Assembly (NCBI RefSeq): GCF_030269325.1
Contig: NZ_BSTD01000004.1
Location: 164,558-228,557, forward strand
Source of the DNA: Amycolatopsis sp. NBRC 101858
GTDB taxonomy: Bacteria; Actinomycetota; Actinomycetes; Mycobacteriales; Pseudonocardiaceae
Length of the DNA stretch: 64,000 nt
Direction of reading: 5' to 3'
The notes beneath the pieces were generated by a model. The model did not search any database and was not told the DNA's origin. It was given only the letters and a program-made list of their open reading frames with translations. This document shows positions 32,739-40,702 of this stretch, one piece after another; the stretch's first letter is position 1; every line of letters begins with the position of its first letter. Position numbers and translations under genes: made by a program.

Positions 32739-33486
32739 AACCCGGGTCGCCGGCGGGGCGCTCGCTGGTGAGGACCGCCCACACGACCTTGCCGCCGGAC
32801 CACCGGGAACTGCAGCCCCACGCGTCCGCCGAGCGCGCCACGATGTGCAGGCCCAGCCCGGCTGCGCCCGGCCGGGGCCGGGGGTGCAGGACTGCCGGGT
32901 GGGGATCGTCGTCCAGGACCGCGATCGTCAGCCGCCCGCGCCGCAGGTCCAGCCGCAGCGTCGCCTCGGAAGTGGTGTGCTGGGCCGCGTTGGCCGCGAG
33001 CTCGCCGGCGACGAGGATGCCGTCGTAGACGAACTGCGGGACCTCCCACCGCGCGCACGCTTCCCGCACCGCGGCCCGCGCCATCGCCGACGCTTCGAGA
33101 CCGCGCGGGAGGACCAGTTCGGTCTGCTGCCGCGAAGGTTTGCACAGCGCGCGCTCGGCACTGCCGACGTCTTCGCCGATCGCGACCTGGCGGTGGATCC
33201 CCTGCTCCCGCAGCGCCCGGGTCCGGCTCGCGGTGCCGGCCAGCGCGAACGGGATCCCCGGCCAGGTCCCGAGCCGCCGGGCGACCAGCCCGAACACCCC
33301 GACCGGCGCGACGGCGTCGAGATCGAGGCCGTCGATGCCGGCGATCACGGCTTCCGGCTCGTCCGCCGCGACCTCCAGGAGCCCGTCGCGCAGGCGCCGG
33401 TAGCTGCCGAGGTGCAGGCCGCCGGTCACGGTGACCAACGTGTAGAGCGGCTGTGGCACCACCTCGAGGTCGAGCGTGCCCAGCAT
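32737..33486 (-). CDS. Fused STAS and anti-sigma kinase (HATPase) protein
   Basis: 249 residues. Residues 1-100 resemble a degenerate STAS domain (LVTVTGGLHLGSYRRLRDGLLEVAADEPEAVIAGIDGLDLD). Residues 125-249 are a HATPase_c_2 domain: LVAGELAANAAQHT as N-box, LTIAVLDDDPHP as G1 and PGAAGLGLHIVARSADAWGC as G2. One chain thus carries both partners of a partner switch. GAGGAGAG lies 3 nt before the ATG. Orientation opposite to the STAS/RsbW-like pair at 31698 suggests cross-talk between the two sets. Confidence 0.83.
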   Translation of the reverse strand: MLGTLDLEVVPQPLYTLVTVTGGLHLGSYRRLRDGLLEVAADEPEAVIAGIDGLDLDAVAPVGVFGLVARRLGTWPGIPFALAGTASRTRALREQGIHRQVAIGEDVGSAERALCKPSRQQTELVLPRGLEASAMARAAVREACARWEVPQFVYDGILVAGELAANAAQHTTSEATLRLDLRRGRLTIAVLDDDPHPAVLHPRPRPGAAGLGLHIVARSADAWGCSSRWSGGKVVWAVLTSERPAGDPG

Positions 33487-33663
33487 CGTCTCTCCTCAAG
33501 GCGAGCAGCAGTGCCATCCCGGCACGCTCCACGCTAGGACCACGGCGCCCGAATCGGTAGGCCCGCCACCCGCGTGCCCGGCACCGGCGGGCCGATCGGG
33601 TCGTCCGGAAGCGTGGTCTGATCCACGAGGGTTCCTCTCCGGCCGACGATGCGGACGTCACGG

Positions 33664-34398
33664 TCACCCCACGGGCCGGCCGTCCAGGAACAAACCGCCG
33701 GTCGGTCCGTCGGCGGGCAGGGTCGCCGCCCAGACGACGCCGAGGGCGGCCTCCGCGGGCGAGCGGTCGTCGGCGTCGTCGCCGCGCTCGGGGTGGGTGG
33801 CGACCGAACCGGGGTCGACGGCGTTGACGAGGATGCCCGTGTCGCGCAGTTCGGCGGCCAGCGAAGCGGTGAGCGCGTTGAGGGCGTACTTGGCCAGCGC
33901 GTAGCCGGGCGACCGGACGCCCTGGGTGAGCCCGGCTCCCGCGGCGATCTGCGTGGCGGCGCCGCTGGAGACGTTGACGATCCGGGCCGCGGGGGCGGCG
34001 CGCAGCAGCGGCAGGCAGGCCTGGACGAGGGCCCAGGCGCCGAGGACGACGACCGTGTACGAAGTGCGGGCTTCGGACAGGTCGGCGTCGAACAGCGACG
34101 TCGCGGTGAAGTCGGGCATCGAGGCGGCGTTGTTGACCAGCACGTCGAGCCGGCCGGCGGTCGACCGGACGTGCTCGGCGCAGGCCGTGACGTCGGCCGG
34201 GTCCGTGATGTCGAGCCGCACCGCTTCCGCGGAGAGTCCTTCGGCGACGAGCTGCCCGGCGAGCGTGCGCGTCCGGTCGAGGTCCCGGCCGGCGAGGACG
34301 GTGTGGTGACCGCGGGTGGCGAGCTCCCGTGCGACGGCGAAACCGAGGCCCTGTGGACGGCTCGCGCCGGTCACGAGGGCAACCTTGTGTTCGTTCAT
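33664..34398 (-). CDS. SDR-family oxidoreductase
   Basis: 244 residues. Cofactor motif ALVTGASRPQGLGFAVARELATRG (T-G-x3-G-x-G), N-N-A motif LVNNAASMPD, catalytic Ser in VNVSSGAATQ and Y-x3-K in YALAKYALNAL. The residue after the second strand (AGRDLDRT) suggests NADP(H). Substrate unknown. It is divergent from a MarR regulator, with overlapping promoters and a shared operator, so it is almost certainly that regulator's target. Confidence 0.88.
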   Translation of the reverse strand: MNEHKVALVTGASRPQGLGFAVARELATRGHHTVLAGRDLDRTRTLAGQLVAEGLSAEAVRLDITDPADVTACAEHVRSTAGRLDVLVNNAASMPDFTATSLFDADLSEARTSYTVVVLGAWALVQACLPLLRAAPAARIVNVSSGAATQIAAGAGLTQGVRSPGYALAKYALNALTASLAAELRDTGILVNAVDPGSVATHPERGDDADDRSPAEAALGVVWAATLPADGPTGGLFLDGRPVG

Positions 34399-34402
34399 GA
34401 GA

Positions 34403-34455
34403 CCTACTGTAGGGATCTCCTACAATTGTGCCAACCCGCTTTTTCGGAGTAGGGT
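34403..34455. promoter_or_regulatory. Overlapping divergent promoters and MarR operator
   Basis: SDR promoter (minus): TTGGCA (34434-34429), 17 bp, TACAGT (34411-34406), 7 nt to its ATG. MarR promoter (plus): TTGTGC (34426-34431), 18 bp, TAGGGT (34450-34455), 6 nt to its ATG. The -35 boxes overlap. Between them lie CCTAC-T-GTAGG (34403-34413) and TGTAGG-N5-CCTACA (34408-34424), a likely MarR operator. Both mRNAs would be leaderless. Confidence 0.65.
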
Positions 34456-34461
34456 CGTGAC

Positions 34462-34908
34462 ATGACCGACCGACCCCGGGCGTTGCTGCGCTGGCCCACC
34501 TACGTGATGGGGAACCTGCACCGCAGCGGGGTCGGCCGGATCGACAAGGCGCTGGCCGGGACCGGCCTGGCCCTGCGCGACTACTACGTCCTGGTCTGCG
34601 TCGGCGAGTTCGGCCCGCTGGCCCAGCAGCGCGTCGCCGACCGGCTCGGCCTGGACCGCAGCGACCTGGTGAAGGTGCTCGACCGCCACGAGGCCGCCGG
34701 CTGGGTGCTCCGGGAACGCGACACCGAGGACCGGCGCCGCCACGTCCTCACCCTGACCGAGGCCGGCCGGGCCGCGGTCGCGAAGGTCGAGGAAGTCTCG
34801 GCCGCGGTCACCGGCGAACTGCTCTCCGAGCTGAGCCCCAGCGAGCAGGAGACCCTGCACCGCTTGCTGCTCAAGGCTTTCGGAGAGCCGCCCGTCAGCC
34901 GTTCTTGA
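34462..34908 (+). CDS. MarR-family transcriptional regulator
   Basis: 148 residues with winged helix: LRDYYVLVCVGEFGPLAQQRVADRLGLDRSDLVKVLDRHEAAGWVLRERDTEDRRRHVLTLTEAG. The wing sequence D-T-E-D-R-R-R-H is canonical. It likely represses the divergent SDR gene and itself and is released by a phenolic or similar ligand. Its 3' end overlaps the desaturase gene by 14 nt. Confidence 0.9.
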   Translation: MTDRPRALLRWPTYVMGNLHRSGVGRIDKALAGTGLALRDYYVLVCVGEFGPLAQQRVADRLGLDRSDLVKVLDRHEAAGWVLRERDTEDRRRHVLTLTEAGRAAVAKVEEVSAAVTGELLSELSPSEQETLHRLLLKAFGEPPVSRS

Positions 34909-35830
34909 GCTTGTCCCGGCGCGCGGCCGCGGCGTCACGGCGCTCTTCGAAGCGGGCCGCCTGGGCGTCGAGGGTCTTGAGGAACGCCGCCAGCTCGTCA
35001 CGCGCGGCTTCGCCCTCGGGGCCGAGACCGGTCAGGTCGAAGATCTTCCAGTAGCGCAGCAGCGGCAGGACGACGTCGTCGTGGTGGATGCGCAGGTCGT
35101 AGATGCCCGCCTTGGCGATCAGGGCCGCCTTCCGGGCGAAGCTCGGGATCACCGCGCCCGGCATCGCGAACGACACGACCTCGTCGGTGATCGCGCGCAT
35201 CATGGCGTCGGGGGAGATCTCCAGCGAGGCCTTGACCAGGTTCCGGTAGAACACCATGTGCAGGTTCTCGTCCGTGGAGACGCGGGCCAGCAGCCGCTCG
35301 GCCAGCGGGTCCTGGGTGTAGCGGCCGGTGTTGCGGTGCGAGATCCGGGTCGCCAGCTCCTGGAACGAGACGTACGCGCAGACGTGGAGCAGCGGCTTGT
35401 CGCCGGTTTCGTAGCCGGCCTGCATGGTCTCCATCCGCATGCGCTCCAGCTCGACGGGGTCGACGGCGCGGGTGACCAGCAGGTAGTCGCGGATGCAGAT
35501 GCCGTGCCGGCCCTCCTCGGCCGTCCAGCGGTGCACCCAGGTGCCCCACGCCCCGTCGCGGCCGAACGCGCGCTCGATCTCGCGGTGGTAGCTGGGCAGG
35601 TTGTCCTCGGTGAGGAGGTTGACCTCCAGCGCCGTCCGCGCGATCGGGGTGACCCGCGACTGCTCGGGATCCCACGCCTCCCCGCCGAGCTCGGCGAAGT
35701 CCCGCCCCTGGCTCCACGGGACGTACTCGTGCGGCATCCACTCCTGCGCGGCGGCGAGGTGCCGGTTGAGGTTGTCTTCGACCGTCCCTTCCAGCTCGTA
35801 CAACAGGCGCGTGCTTTCCGGAACCGGCAT
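34895..35830 (-). CDS. Acyl-ACP desaturase (DesA family)
   Basis: 311 residues with the di-iron helix motifs: Glu75, E-E-G-R-H at 105-109, Glu159 and D-E-N-L-H at 187-191. Soluble stearoyl-ACP desaturase family; it introduces a double bond into an acyl-ACP using O2 and ferredoxin. The tail (EERRDAAAARRDKLKNG) is charged. GGAAGGA lies 8 nt before the ATG. A 35-bp palindrome starts 16 bp upstream, suggesting control by a TetR-type fatty-acid regulator encoded elsewhere. Confidence 0.93.
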   Translation of the reverse strand: MPVPESTRLLYELEGTVEDNLNRHLAAAQEWMPHEYVPWSQGRDFAELGGEAWDPEQSRVTPIARTALEVNLLTEDNLPSYHREIERAFGRDGAWGTWVHRWTAEEGRHGICIRDYLLVTRAVDPVELERMRMETMQAGYETGDKPLLHVCAYVSFQELATRISHRNTGRYTQDPLAERLLARVSTDENLHMVFYRNLVKASLEISPDAMMRAITDEVVSFAMPGAVIPSFARKAALIAKAGIYDLRIHHDDVVLPLLRYWKIFDLTGLGPEGEAARDELAAFLKTLDAQAARFEERRDAAAARRDKLKNG

Positions 35831-35845
35831 GGGGACGTCCTTCCG

Positions 35846-35880
35846 TACCTACGCGACCGTAACTTACGGTGCCGTAGGTA
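35846..35880. promoter_or_regulatory. 35-bp nested palindrome before the desaturase gene
   Basis: Outer arms TACCTACG (35846-35853) and CGTAGGTA (35873-35880) enclose inner arms ACCGTAA-C-TTACGGT (35856-35870); the only mismatches are the two dinucleotides joining them. Symmetry and length fit a TetR dimer pair. No cognate regulator is adjacent. Confidence 0.65.
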
Positions 35881-36060
35881 GCGTAAACGGACGTGGGGGC
35901 GCAGTGGTTCCCGTTCGTGGCGGCGGTCACCCTCGCGAGGCCCCCGGTCTCGTCACACGCGCGGCAGGCCGGTCGGCTCGGAGAGGCGCGAGGATGAGGC
36001 CGCGTCGGCGCGCGTTTTGTTGCCGATCGCGGCTCACGGCCGGGCTTGCCCACGTGGGTC

Positions 36061-36270
36061 GGCCCGGAGACCGGCGTACTCGCGAAACCCGACGGTCACG
36101 CGCGCAGCAGGCTGCTCAGCTCCGAGCGAGGCGCGAGCTGGTCCACCGCCGGTGAGGATTCGGCGACGAGGCTGCGCGACCACCTGGTGGGCCTGCGGTG
36201 CGCCGGTCCGGAGGCCGGCGCACCGCGAAACCCTATCCGTCACACGCGCAGCAGGTCGGTCAGCTCCGCG
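36061..36270. repeat. Diverged duplicate of the MmgE/PrpD gene end
   Basis: The gene's terminal region (36204-36270) and an upstream-strand copy at 36061-36125 are about 143 bp apart. CGCGAAACCC (36081, 36224) and CGCGCAGCAGG are shared exactly. On the minus strand the copy still reads S-E-L-S-S-L-L-R-A-stop against A-E-L-T-D-L-L-R-V-stop in the gene. The rest of the 409-bp gap (35831-36239) holds the palindrome and no gene. Confidence 0.65.
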
Positions 36271-37643
36271 AGATCACCCAGCTCGGCCAGGCCGTAGGTC
36301 AGCTCCGTGATCCGCGCGCTGACCTCGGCCGGGAGGACGCGGGCCGCGTTCAGGCGGAACTTCGTCGCCAGCTCGTCCGCCGAGAGCGGGTTTTCCGGCC
36401 CGCCCCGGTTGACGTCGACGCGTTCCTCCAGCTCGCGGCCGTCCTTCAGCCGCGCGCGCAGGACCGCCGGGAACTGGTGGGGGAAGATCTCGTCGCAGCG
36501 GGCGTCCGGGACACAGCGCACCTTCGCCGCCAGCGCCAGGCGGGCAGGGTCCGCGGCGGCTTCGTCGGTGAAGTCGTCGTGGAAGACGCCGAGCCCGCCG
36601 CCGCCCAGCAGGCCGGCCGCGACCGTGTAGGGGCCGGAGAACGCCGCGTGGTAACCCGACTTCGGGTGGATCTTGTCCTCGCGCGGCTCCGCGATCGTGC
36701 GCAGCACCGACGTCGGCGCGCCCAGCTCCAGCTCGGAGATCTCCGCCGGGTCGACCCCTCGGGCACGCAGCCGCCGGGCCGCGTCGATGCCGGCGTGGGT
36801 GAAGTGGTTGCAGGGGTACGGCTTGAAGAAGATCCCCGGCAGCTCCCAGCGCTCGCCGAGGCCGTCGACGATCGCGTCCACATCGGACTGGTCGCCGCAG
36901 AACGCCTGCAGCAGCCCGAACCGGCCCTCCAGGACCGTGGGCGGGCCGGTGATGCCGTGCCGCGCCATGCCCGCCGCCGTCACCGCCGCGTGGGCCGCCC
37001 AGCCGCAGTGGATCCGCTTCACCGTGCCGCCCGTGCGGTTGGCCTCCAGCAGCCCCGAGCCCATGCTGGCCGCGATGCCGATCGCGTCGGCGACGCCTTC
37101 GGAGTCCACATCGGACAGCATGGCCGCGGCCGCCGCCGCGCCGAGGGCGCCGCAGATCGCCGTCGCGTGCAGGCCGCGTTCGAAGAACACCGAGTTGCCG
37201 AGTTCCTCGTCGTAGCCGGCCATCCCGAGCCGCACGGTGATCTCGACGCCGACGCCGATCGCATCCAGGAGCTGGGCCCCGGTCGCGCCGCGGGACTCCG
37301 CGACGGCCAGCGCGGCGGGCACCACCGACGCCGACGGGTGCAGCACCGACGGCAGGTGCGTGTCGTCGAAGTCGAGCGAATGCGCGAGGGTGCCGTTGAG
37401 CAGGGCCGCGCTCGGCTCGGGCAGCCGGTCGCCGGTGCCGATCGCCGTCGCGCGGCCGGTGCCGCCCCACTCCCGGACCAGTGCCCCGACGGCCGCGGCG
37501 GGCCGTTCGGCGGTCGCGGCCAGGCTGTTGCCGAGCACGTCCAGGACGCGCCGGGCGGCGTCGTCCCGCAGTTCCGGCGGCAGTCCCTTCGCGCGCACCG
37601 AGGTGGCGAACGCGGCCAGCTGCTGCACGATCGTGGCGGTCAT
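36240..37643 (-). CDS. MmgE/PrpD family protein (first copy)
   Basis: 467 residues from the ATG at 37643, which overlaps the stop of the cyclase gene by 4 nt. The family includes 2-methylcitrate dehydratase, aconitate decarboxylase and iminodisuccinate epimerase. Features: LNGTLAHSLDFDDTHLPSVLHPSASVVPAALA and KRIHCGWAAHAAVTAAGMARHGITGPPTVLEGRFGLLQAF. It is the last gene of a four-gene operon with CoA-transferase, lyase and cyclase. A second, diverged copy at 45419 belongs to the opposite arm, so the two likely act on different stereoisomers or intermediates. Confidence 0.9.
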   Translation of the reverse strand: MTATIVQQLAAFATSVRAKGLPPELRDDAARRVLDVLGNSLAATAERPAAAVGALVREWGGTGRATAIGTGDRLPEPSAALLNGTLAHSLDFDDTHLPSVLHPSASVVPAALAVAESRGATGAQLLDAIGVGVEITVRLGMAGYDEELGNSVFFERGLHATAICGALGAAAAAAMLSDVDSEGVADAIGIAASMGSGLLEANRTGGTVKRIHCGWAAHAAVTAAGMARHGITGPPTVLEGRFGLLQAFCGDQSDVDAIVDGLGERWELPGIFFKPYPCNHFTHAGIDAARRLRARGVDPAEISELELGAPTSVLRTIAEPREDKIHPKSGYHAAFSGPYTVAAGLLGGGGLGVFHDDFTDEAAADPARLALAAKVRCVPDARCDEIFPHQFPAVLRARLKDGRELEERVDVNRGGPENPLSADELATKFRLNAARVLPAEVSARITELTYGLAELGDLAELTDLLRV

Positions 37644-38461
37644 GCGCTCACCGCCGCGAGGGGACGCACGGGGGAGCCGGTGCCGCCGACGATCCGCAGC
37701 GGCGCCAGCACGAACGCGAACTCGTGCACACCTTCGGCCGCGACGGCTTCGAGGTTCAGGTGCTCCAGGATGAAGATGCCCGACTCGACGAGCAGGATCC
37801 GGTGCACCGGCAGCACGGCGTGCCCGGCCCCGGCGGGGATCTGCTCGTAGGCCGTCGTGTCGGCACCGGTGGCGACGACCTCTCGCGCCGCCAGCCACTC
37901 CGCCGCCGACGTCGTCGCCCCGGGGACGCCGGTCTCCTTGCCCATGTACTTCACGCCGTCGTCGAAGTTGCGCGCCCAGCCGGTGCGGATCAGTGCGACG
38001 TCGCCTTCGCCGGGCTCGGTGCCGGCCAGCTTCGCCGCCGCGTCCAGGTCGTCGGCCGTGACGCCGTAGCCCGGCTCCAGCGTCGGGACGTCGTGCACCG
38101 CGGCCACGTCCAGGAGCACCGCGCGCCGCAGCAGTCCGGGCAGGTTCTCGGCGCCGTGCGTGCGGAACACACCGCCCTGCTGGGCCTCGGCGGCATCGAC
38201 GTCGCCGTGCAGCTTGCCGTTGTGGCTGACGTGCGAGAGCGCGTCGATGTGGGTGCCGACGTGCCCGCCGGTCACGATGATCTCGTTGGCGGCCGACCCG
38301 CCGTCCGGGCGGCGCATGTCGCCGTGGCGGCGGATCAGGGTCATCCGGAACCCGGGGTGGTTCGGCGAGCAGGGCATGCCGGTGAAGAACGGCTGCCCGA
38401 GCTCGATCAGCCGGACCCCGCCGGCGATCGCCGACAGCAGCGGATCCTGGGGACGTGTCAT
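37640..38461 (-). CDS. Cyclase family protein (kynurenine-formamidase fold)
   Basis: 273 residues; ATG at 38461 overlaps the previous stop (ATGA). The metal motif H-x-G-T-H-x-D-x3-H is complete in GGHVGTHIDALSHV, and G-Q-P-F-F-T-G-M-P-C near the start is usual. The family hydrolyses cyclic or N-formyl amides and lactones (KynB, isatin hydrolase). Here it could open a ring or release an amine in the catabolic pathway. Confidence 0.9.
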   Translation of the reverse strand: MTRPQDPLLSAIAGGVRLIELGQPFFTGMPCSPNHPGFRMTLIRRHGDMRRPDGGSAANEIIVTGGHVGTHIDALSHVSHNGKLHGDVDAAEAQQGGVFRTHGAENLPGLLRRAVLLDVAAVHDVPTLEPGYGVTADDLDAAAKLAGTEPGEGDVALIRTGWARNFDDGVKYMGKETGVPGATTSAAEWLAAREVVATGADTTAYEQIPAGAGHAVLPVHRILLVESGIFILEHLNLEAVAAEGVHEFAFVLAPLRIVGGTGSPVRPLAAVSA

Positions 38462-39273
38462 GAGTGCTGGCCTTCCCTTTCTCCCGCGAGCGCGAGCACC
38501 CAGCGGGCGCGCGCCACGATCGCGGCGTCGACGAACTGTCCGTGGTGGTCGATCCAGGCCGCCGACCCGGTCGCTTCGAGGCGGTCGAGCAGGTCGCTCG
38601 CCCAGGCGGTCTCGGCCGGATCGGGGGCGCACGCCTCGTGCACCACGGGGATCTGGGCGGGGTGGATCACCGACCGGCCGAAGAACCCGGCCGCCCGCCC
38701 GGCTTCGGTGCTCGTGCGCAGGCCGTCGAGGTCGCGCACGGCGGTCCAGACGCTCTGCACCGGGCTCGGCAGCCCGGCCGCCCGCGCGGCGACGACGACC
38801 CGGGAGCGCGGCCAGGTCAGCGCGTCCCCGCCGGTCACGCGCAGGTCCGCGGCGAGGTCGGCCTCGCCGAGGGAGATCCCGGCGACGAGCGGGTGCGCGG
38901 TGGCGATCGCGAGGGCGTTTTCCACGCCCAGCGCCGATTCCAGCACCGGGTACACCGGCACGCCGAGCGCGTCGGCGACCCGCCGCAGCTCACCCGGGTC
39001 CTCGCACTTCGGGACCCGGACGCCCGCGGCCCCGCGCAATGCCTTGATGTCGGCATCGCCGGCGTCGGTGCCCGGCGCGTTGATCCGGACGAAGGCCGGC
39101 GCACCGTTGTCCAAAGCGGACAGTGTGTTCTGCCTGGCCTCGTCCTTCGCCGCCGCGGCGACCGCGTCCTCGAGGTCGATGATCACGGCGTCGGCCGGGC
39201 CGGACAGCGCCTTCGCGATCCGGTCCGGCCGGTCGCCGGGCACGTAGAGCCAGCTGCGCAGGACCTCGCTCAC
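38458..39273 (-). CDS. CoA-ester lyase (HpcH/HpaI-CitE family)
   Basis: 271 residues from a GTG that overlaps the CoA-transferase stop by 4 nt. R-S-W-L-Y-V-P-G-D-R-P-D-R-I, D-L-E-D-A-V, R-I-N-A-P-G-T and VPKCEDP are those of malyl/citramalyl/beta-methylmalyl-CoA lyases. The reaction is retro-Claisen cleavage of a hydroxyacyl-CoA to an acyl-CoA and a 2-oxoacid. With a class III CoA-transferase this is the logic of itaconate or mesaconate breakdown. Confidence 0.9.
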   Translation of the reverse strand: MSEVLRSWLYVPGDRPDRIAKALSGPADAVIIDLEDAVAAAAKDEARQNTLSALDNGAPAFVRINAPGTDAGDADIKALRGAAGVRVPKCEDPGELRRVADALGVPVYPVLESALGVENALAIATAHPLVAGISLGEADLAADLRVTGGDALTWPRSRVVVAARAAGLPSPVQSVWTAVRDLDGLRTSTEAGRAAGFFGRSVIHPAQIPVVHEACAPDPAETAWASDLLDRLEATGSAAWIDHHGQFVDAAIVARARWVLALAGEREGQHS

Positions 39274-40457
39274 CTGATCACGCCTTTTTCGCGCAGGGCG
39301 ACCAGTTCCGGCTCGCCCAGGCCGTAGCGGCCGAGCACTTCGGCGGTGTGCGCGCCGACCGGCGCCCCGGCCGAGGTGATCCGCCCGGGGGTTTCGGACA
39401 GCCGGAACAGCACGTTTTGCATCTTCACCAGCCCGAGCTCGTCGTCGTCGACCGTCGTGATGCTGTTCAGCGCGGCGAACTGCGGGTCGGTCATGACGTC
39501 GGCGGCGGTGTAGATCGGCGCGACCGCGGCCTGGGCCTCCTCGAACGCCTTCACGACGTCGTCGCGGTCGCGGTCGGCGATCCACGAGCCGACGGCGTCG
39601 TCGAGCAGGTCGGCGTGCTGCGCGCGCTCGGCGCCGCTGGCGAACCACGGCTCGTCGATCAGCTCGGGGCGCCCGACCAGCCGCATCACGCGTTCGGCGA
39701 TGGACTGGGCGCTGGTGGAGATGGCCACCCAGCTGCCGTCGCGGGTGCGGTAGGTGTTGCGCGGCGCGTTGTTCGTGGAGCGGTTGCCGGTGCGCGGCTG
39801 CAGCGTGCCGAGCTGGTCGTAGGCGATGATCTGCGGCCCGAGCAGCGTCAGGATCGGCTCGATGATGGCGAGGTCGACGACCTGGCCGCGGCCGGTCTGG
39901 TCCCGCGCTCGCAGCGCGGTCATCACGGCGTAGGCGGTGGTCAGCGCGGCGATGCCGTCGGCGAGGCCGAACGGCGGCAGCGTCGGCGGGCCGTCCGGTT
40001 CGCCGGTGATCGCGGCGAACCCGCTCATCGCCTCGGCGAGCGTGCCGAAGCCGGGCCGCTTGGCGTACGGGCCGATCTGCCCGAAGCCGGTCACGCGCGT
40101 GAGCACCAGGCCGGGGTTGATCTCGCGCAGCTCGTCGTAGCCGAGCCCCCAGCGTTCGAGGGTGCCGGGGCGGAAGTTCTCGACGACGACGTCGGCGTCG
40201 GCCACCAGCTTCTTGAAGATCTCCTGGCCTTCGGGGGAGCCGAGGTAGAGGGTGATCGCCTTCTTGCCGCGGCCGAGCATCTTCCACCAGAGGCCGACGC
40301 CGTCGCGCTGCGCACCGTGGCTGCGGACCGGGTCGCCGTTCGGGTGCTCGATCTTGATCACCTCGGCGCCGAAGTCGCCCAGCAGTGTCGCGGCCAGAGG
40401 GCCGGCGAACAGGGTGGCGGTGTCGAGCACCCGGATCCCGGACAAAGCGCCCGTCAT
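39270..40457 (-). CDS. CaiB/BaiF (class III) CoA-transferase
   Basis: 395 residues. LSGIRVLDTATLFAGPLAATLLGDFGAEVIKIEHP at the N-terminus, ENFRPGTLERWGLGYDEL, and the catalytic Asp in FGLADGIAALT. It moves CoA between acids, activating the pathway substrate. GGCAGG is about 10 nt before the ATG. It is first in the minus-strand operon and divergent from the ABC importer. Confidence 0.93.
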   Translation of the reverse strand: MTGALSGIRVLDTATLFAGPLAATLLGDFGAEVIKIEHPNGDPVRSHGAQRDGVGLWWKMLGRGKKAITLYLGSPEGQEIFKKLVADADVVVENFRPGTLERWGLGYDELREINPGLVLTRVTGFGQIGPYAKRPGFGTLAEAMSGFAAITGEPDGPPTLPPFGLADGIAALTTAYAVMTALRARDQTGRGQVVDLAIIEPILTLLGPQIIAYDQLGTLQPRTGNRSTNNAPRNTYRTRDGSWVAISTSAQSIAERVMRLVGRPELIDEPWFASGAERAQHADLLDDAVGSWIADRDRDDVVKAFEEAQAAVAPIYTAADVMTDPQFAALNSITTVDDDELGLVKMQNVLFRLSETPGRITSAGAPVGAHTAEVLGRYGLGEPELVALREKGVIR

Positions 40458-40530
40458 GGGGCTTACCTGCCTTTCTCGTCCGGCGGTCCGGGCCGGAGCA
40501 CCGTTTCGCCGGGGGGAACGCTGATGACGT

Positions 40531-40674
40531 CCGTGTTTCGTAGCGACGTCTCTCCGTGTTTCCCAAGTTCGCACTGATCGCACGGGTCCGTCAAGTTATG
40601 CGCAGATGTTGACCTGAAGTCGGGGCGGGTGTCACGATAACCGGCAACGAATCTGGCGTTTCGCTAGGCGGAAC
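40531..40674. promoter_or_regulatory. Divergent control region of the catabolic island
   Basis: The plus-strand promoter is TTGACC (40609-40614), 18 bp, CACGAT (40633-40638). GTTTCGCTAGGCGGAAC (40658-40674) is an imperfect inverted repeat just past it. CCGTGTTTC occurs at 40531-40539 and 40554-40562, each preceded by GACGTC. The IclR protein at 50279 is the likely reader; this is inference. Confidence 0.4.
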
Positions 40675-40702
40675 GACAGCCCTTCCAGTGGGAAGAGGTG
40701 AC

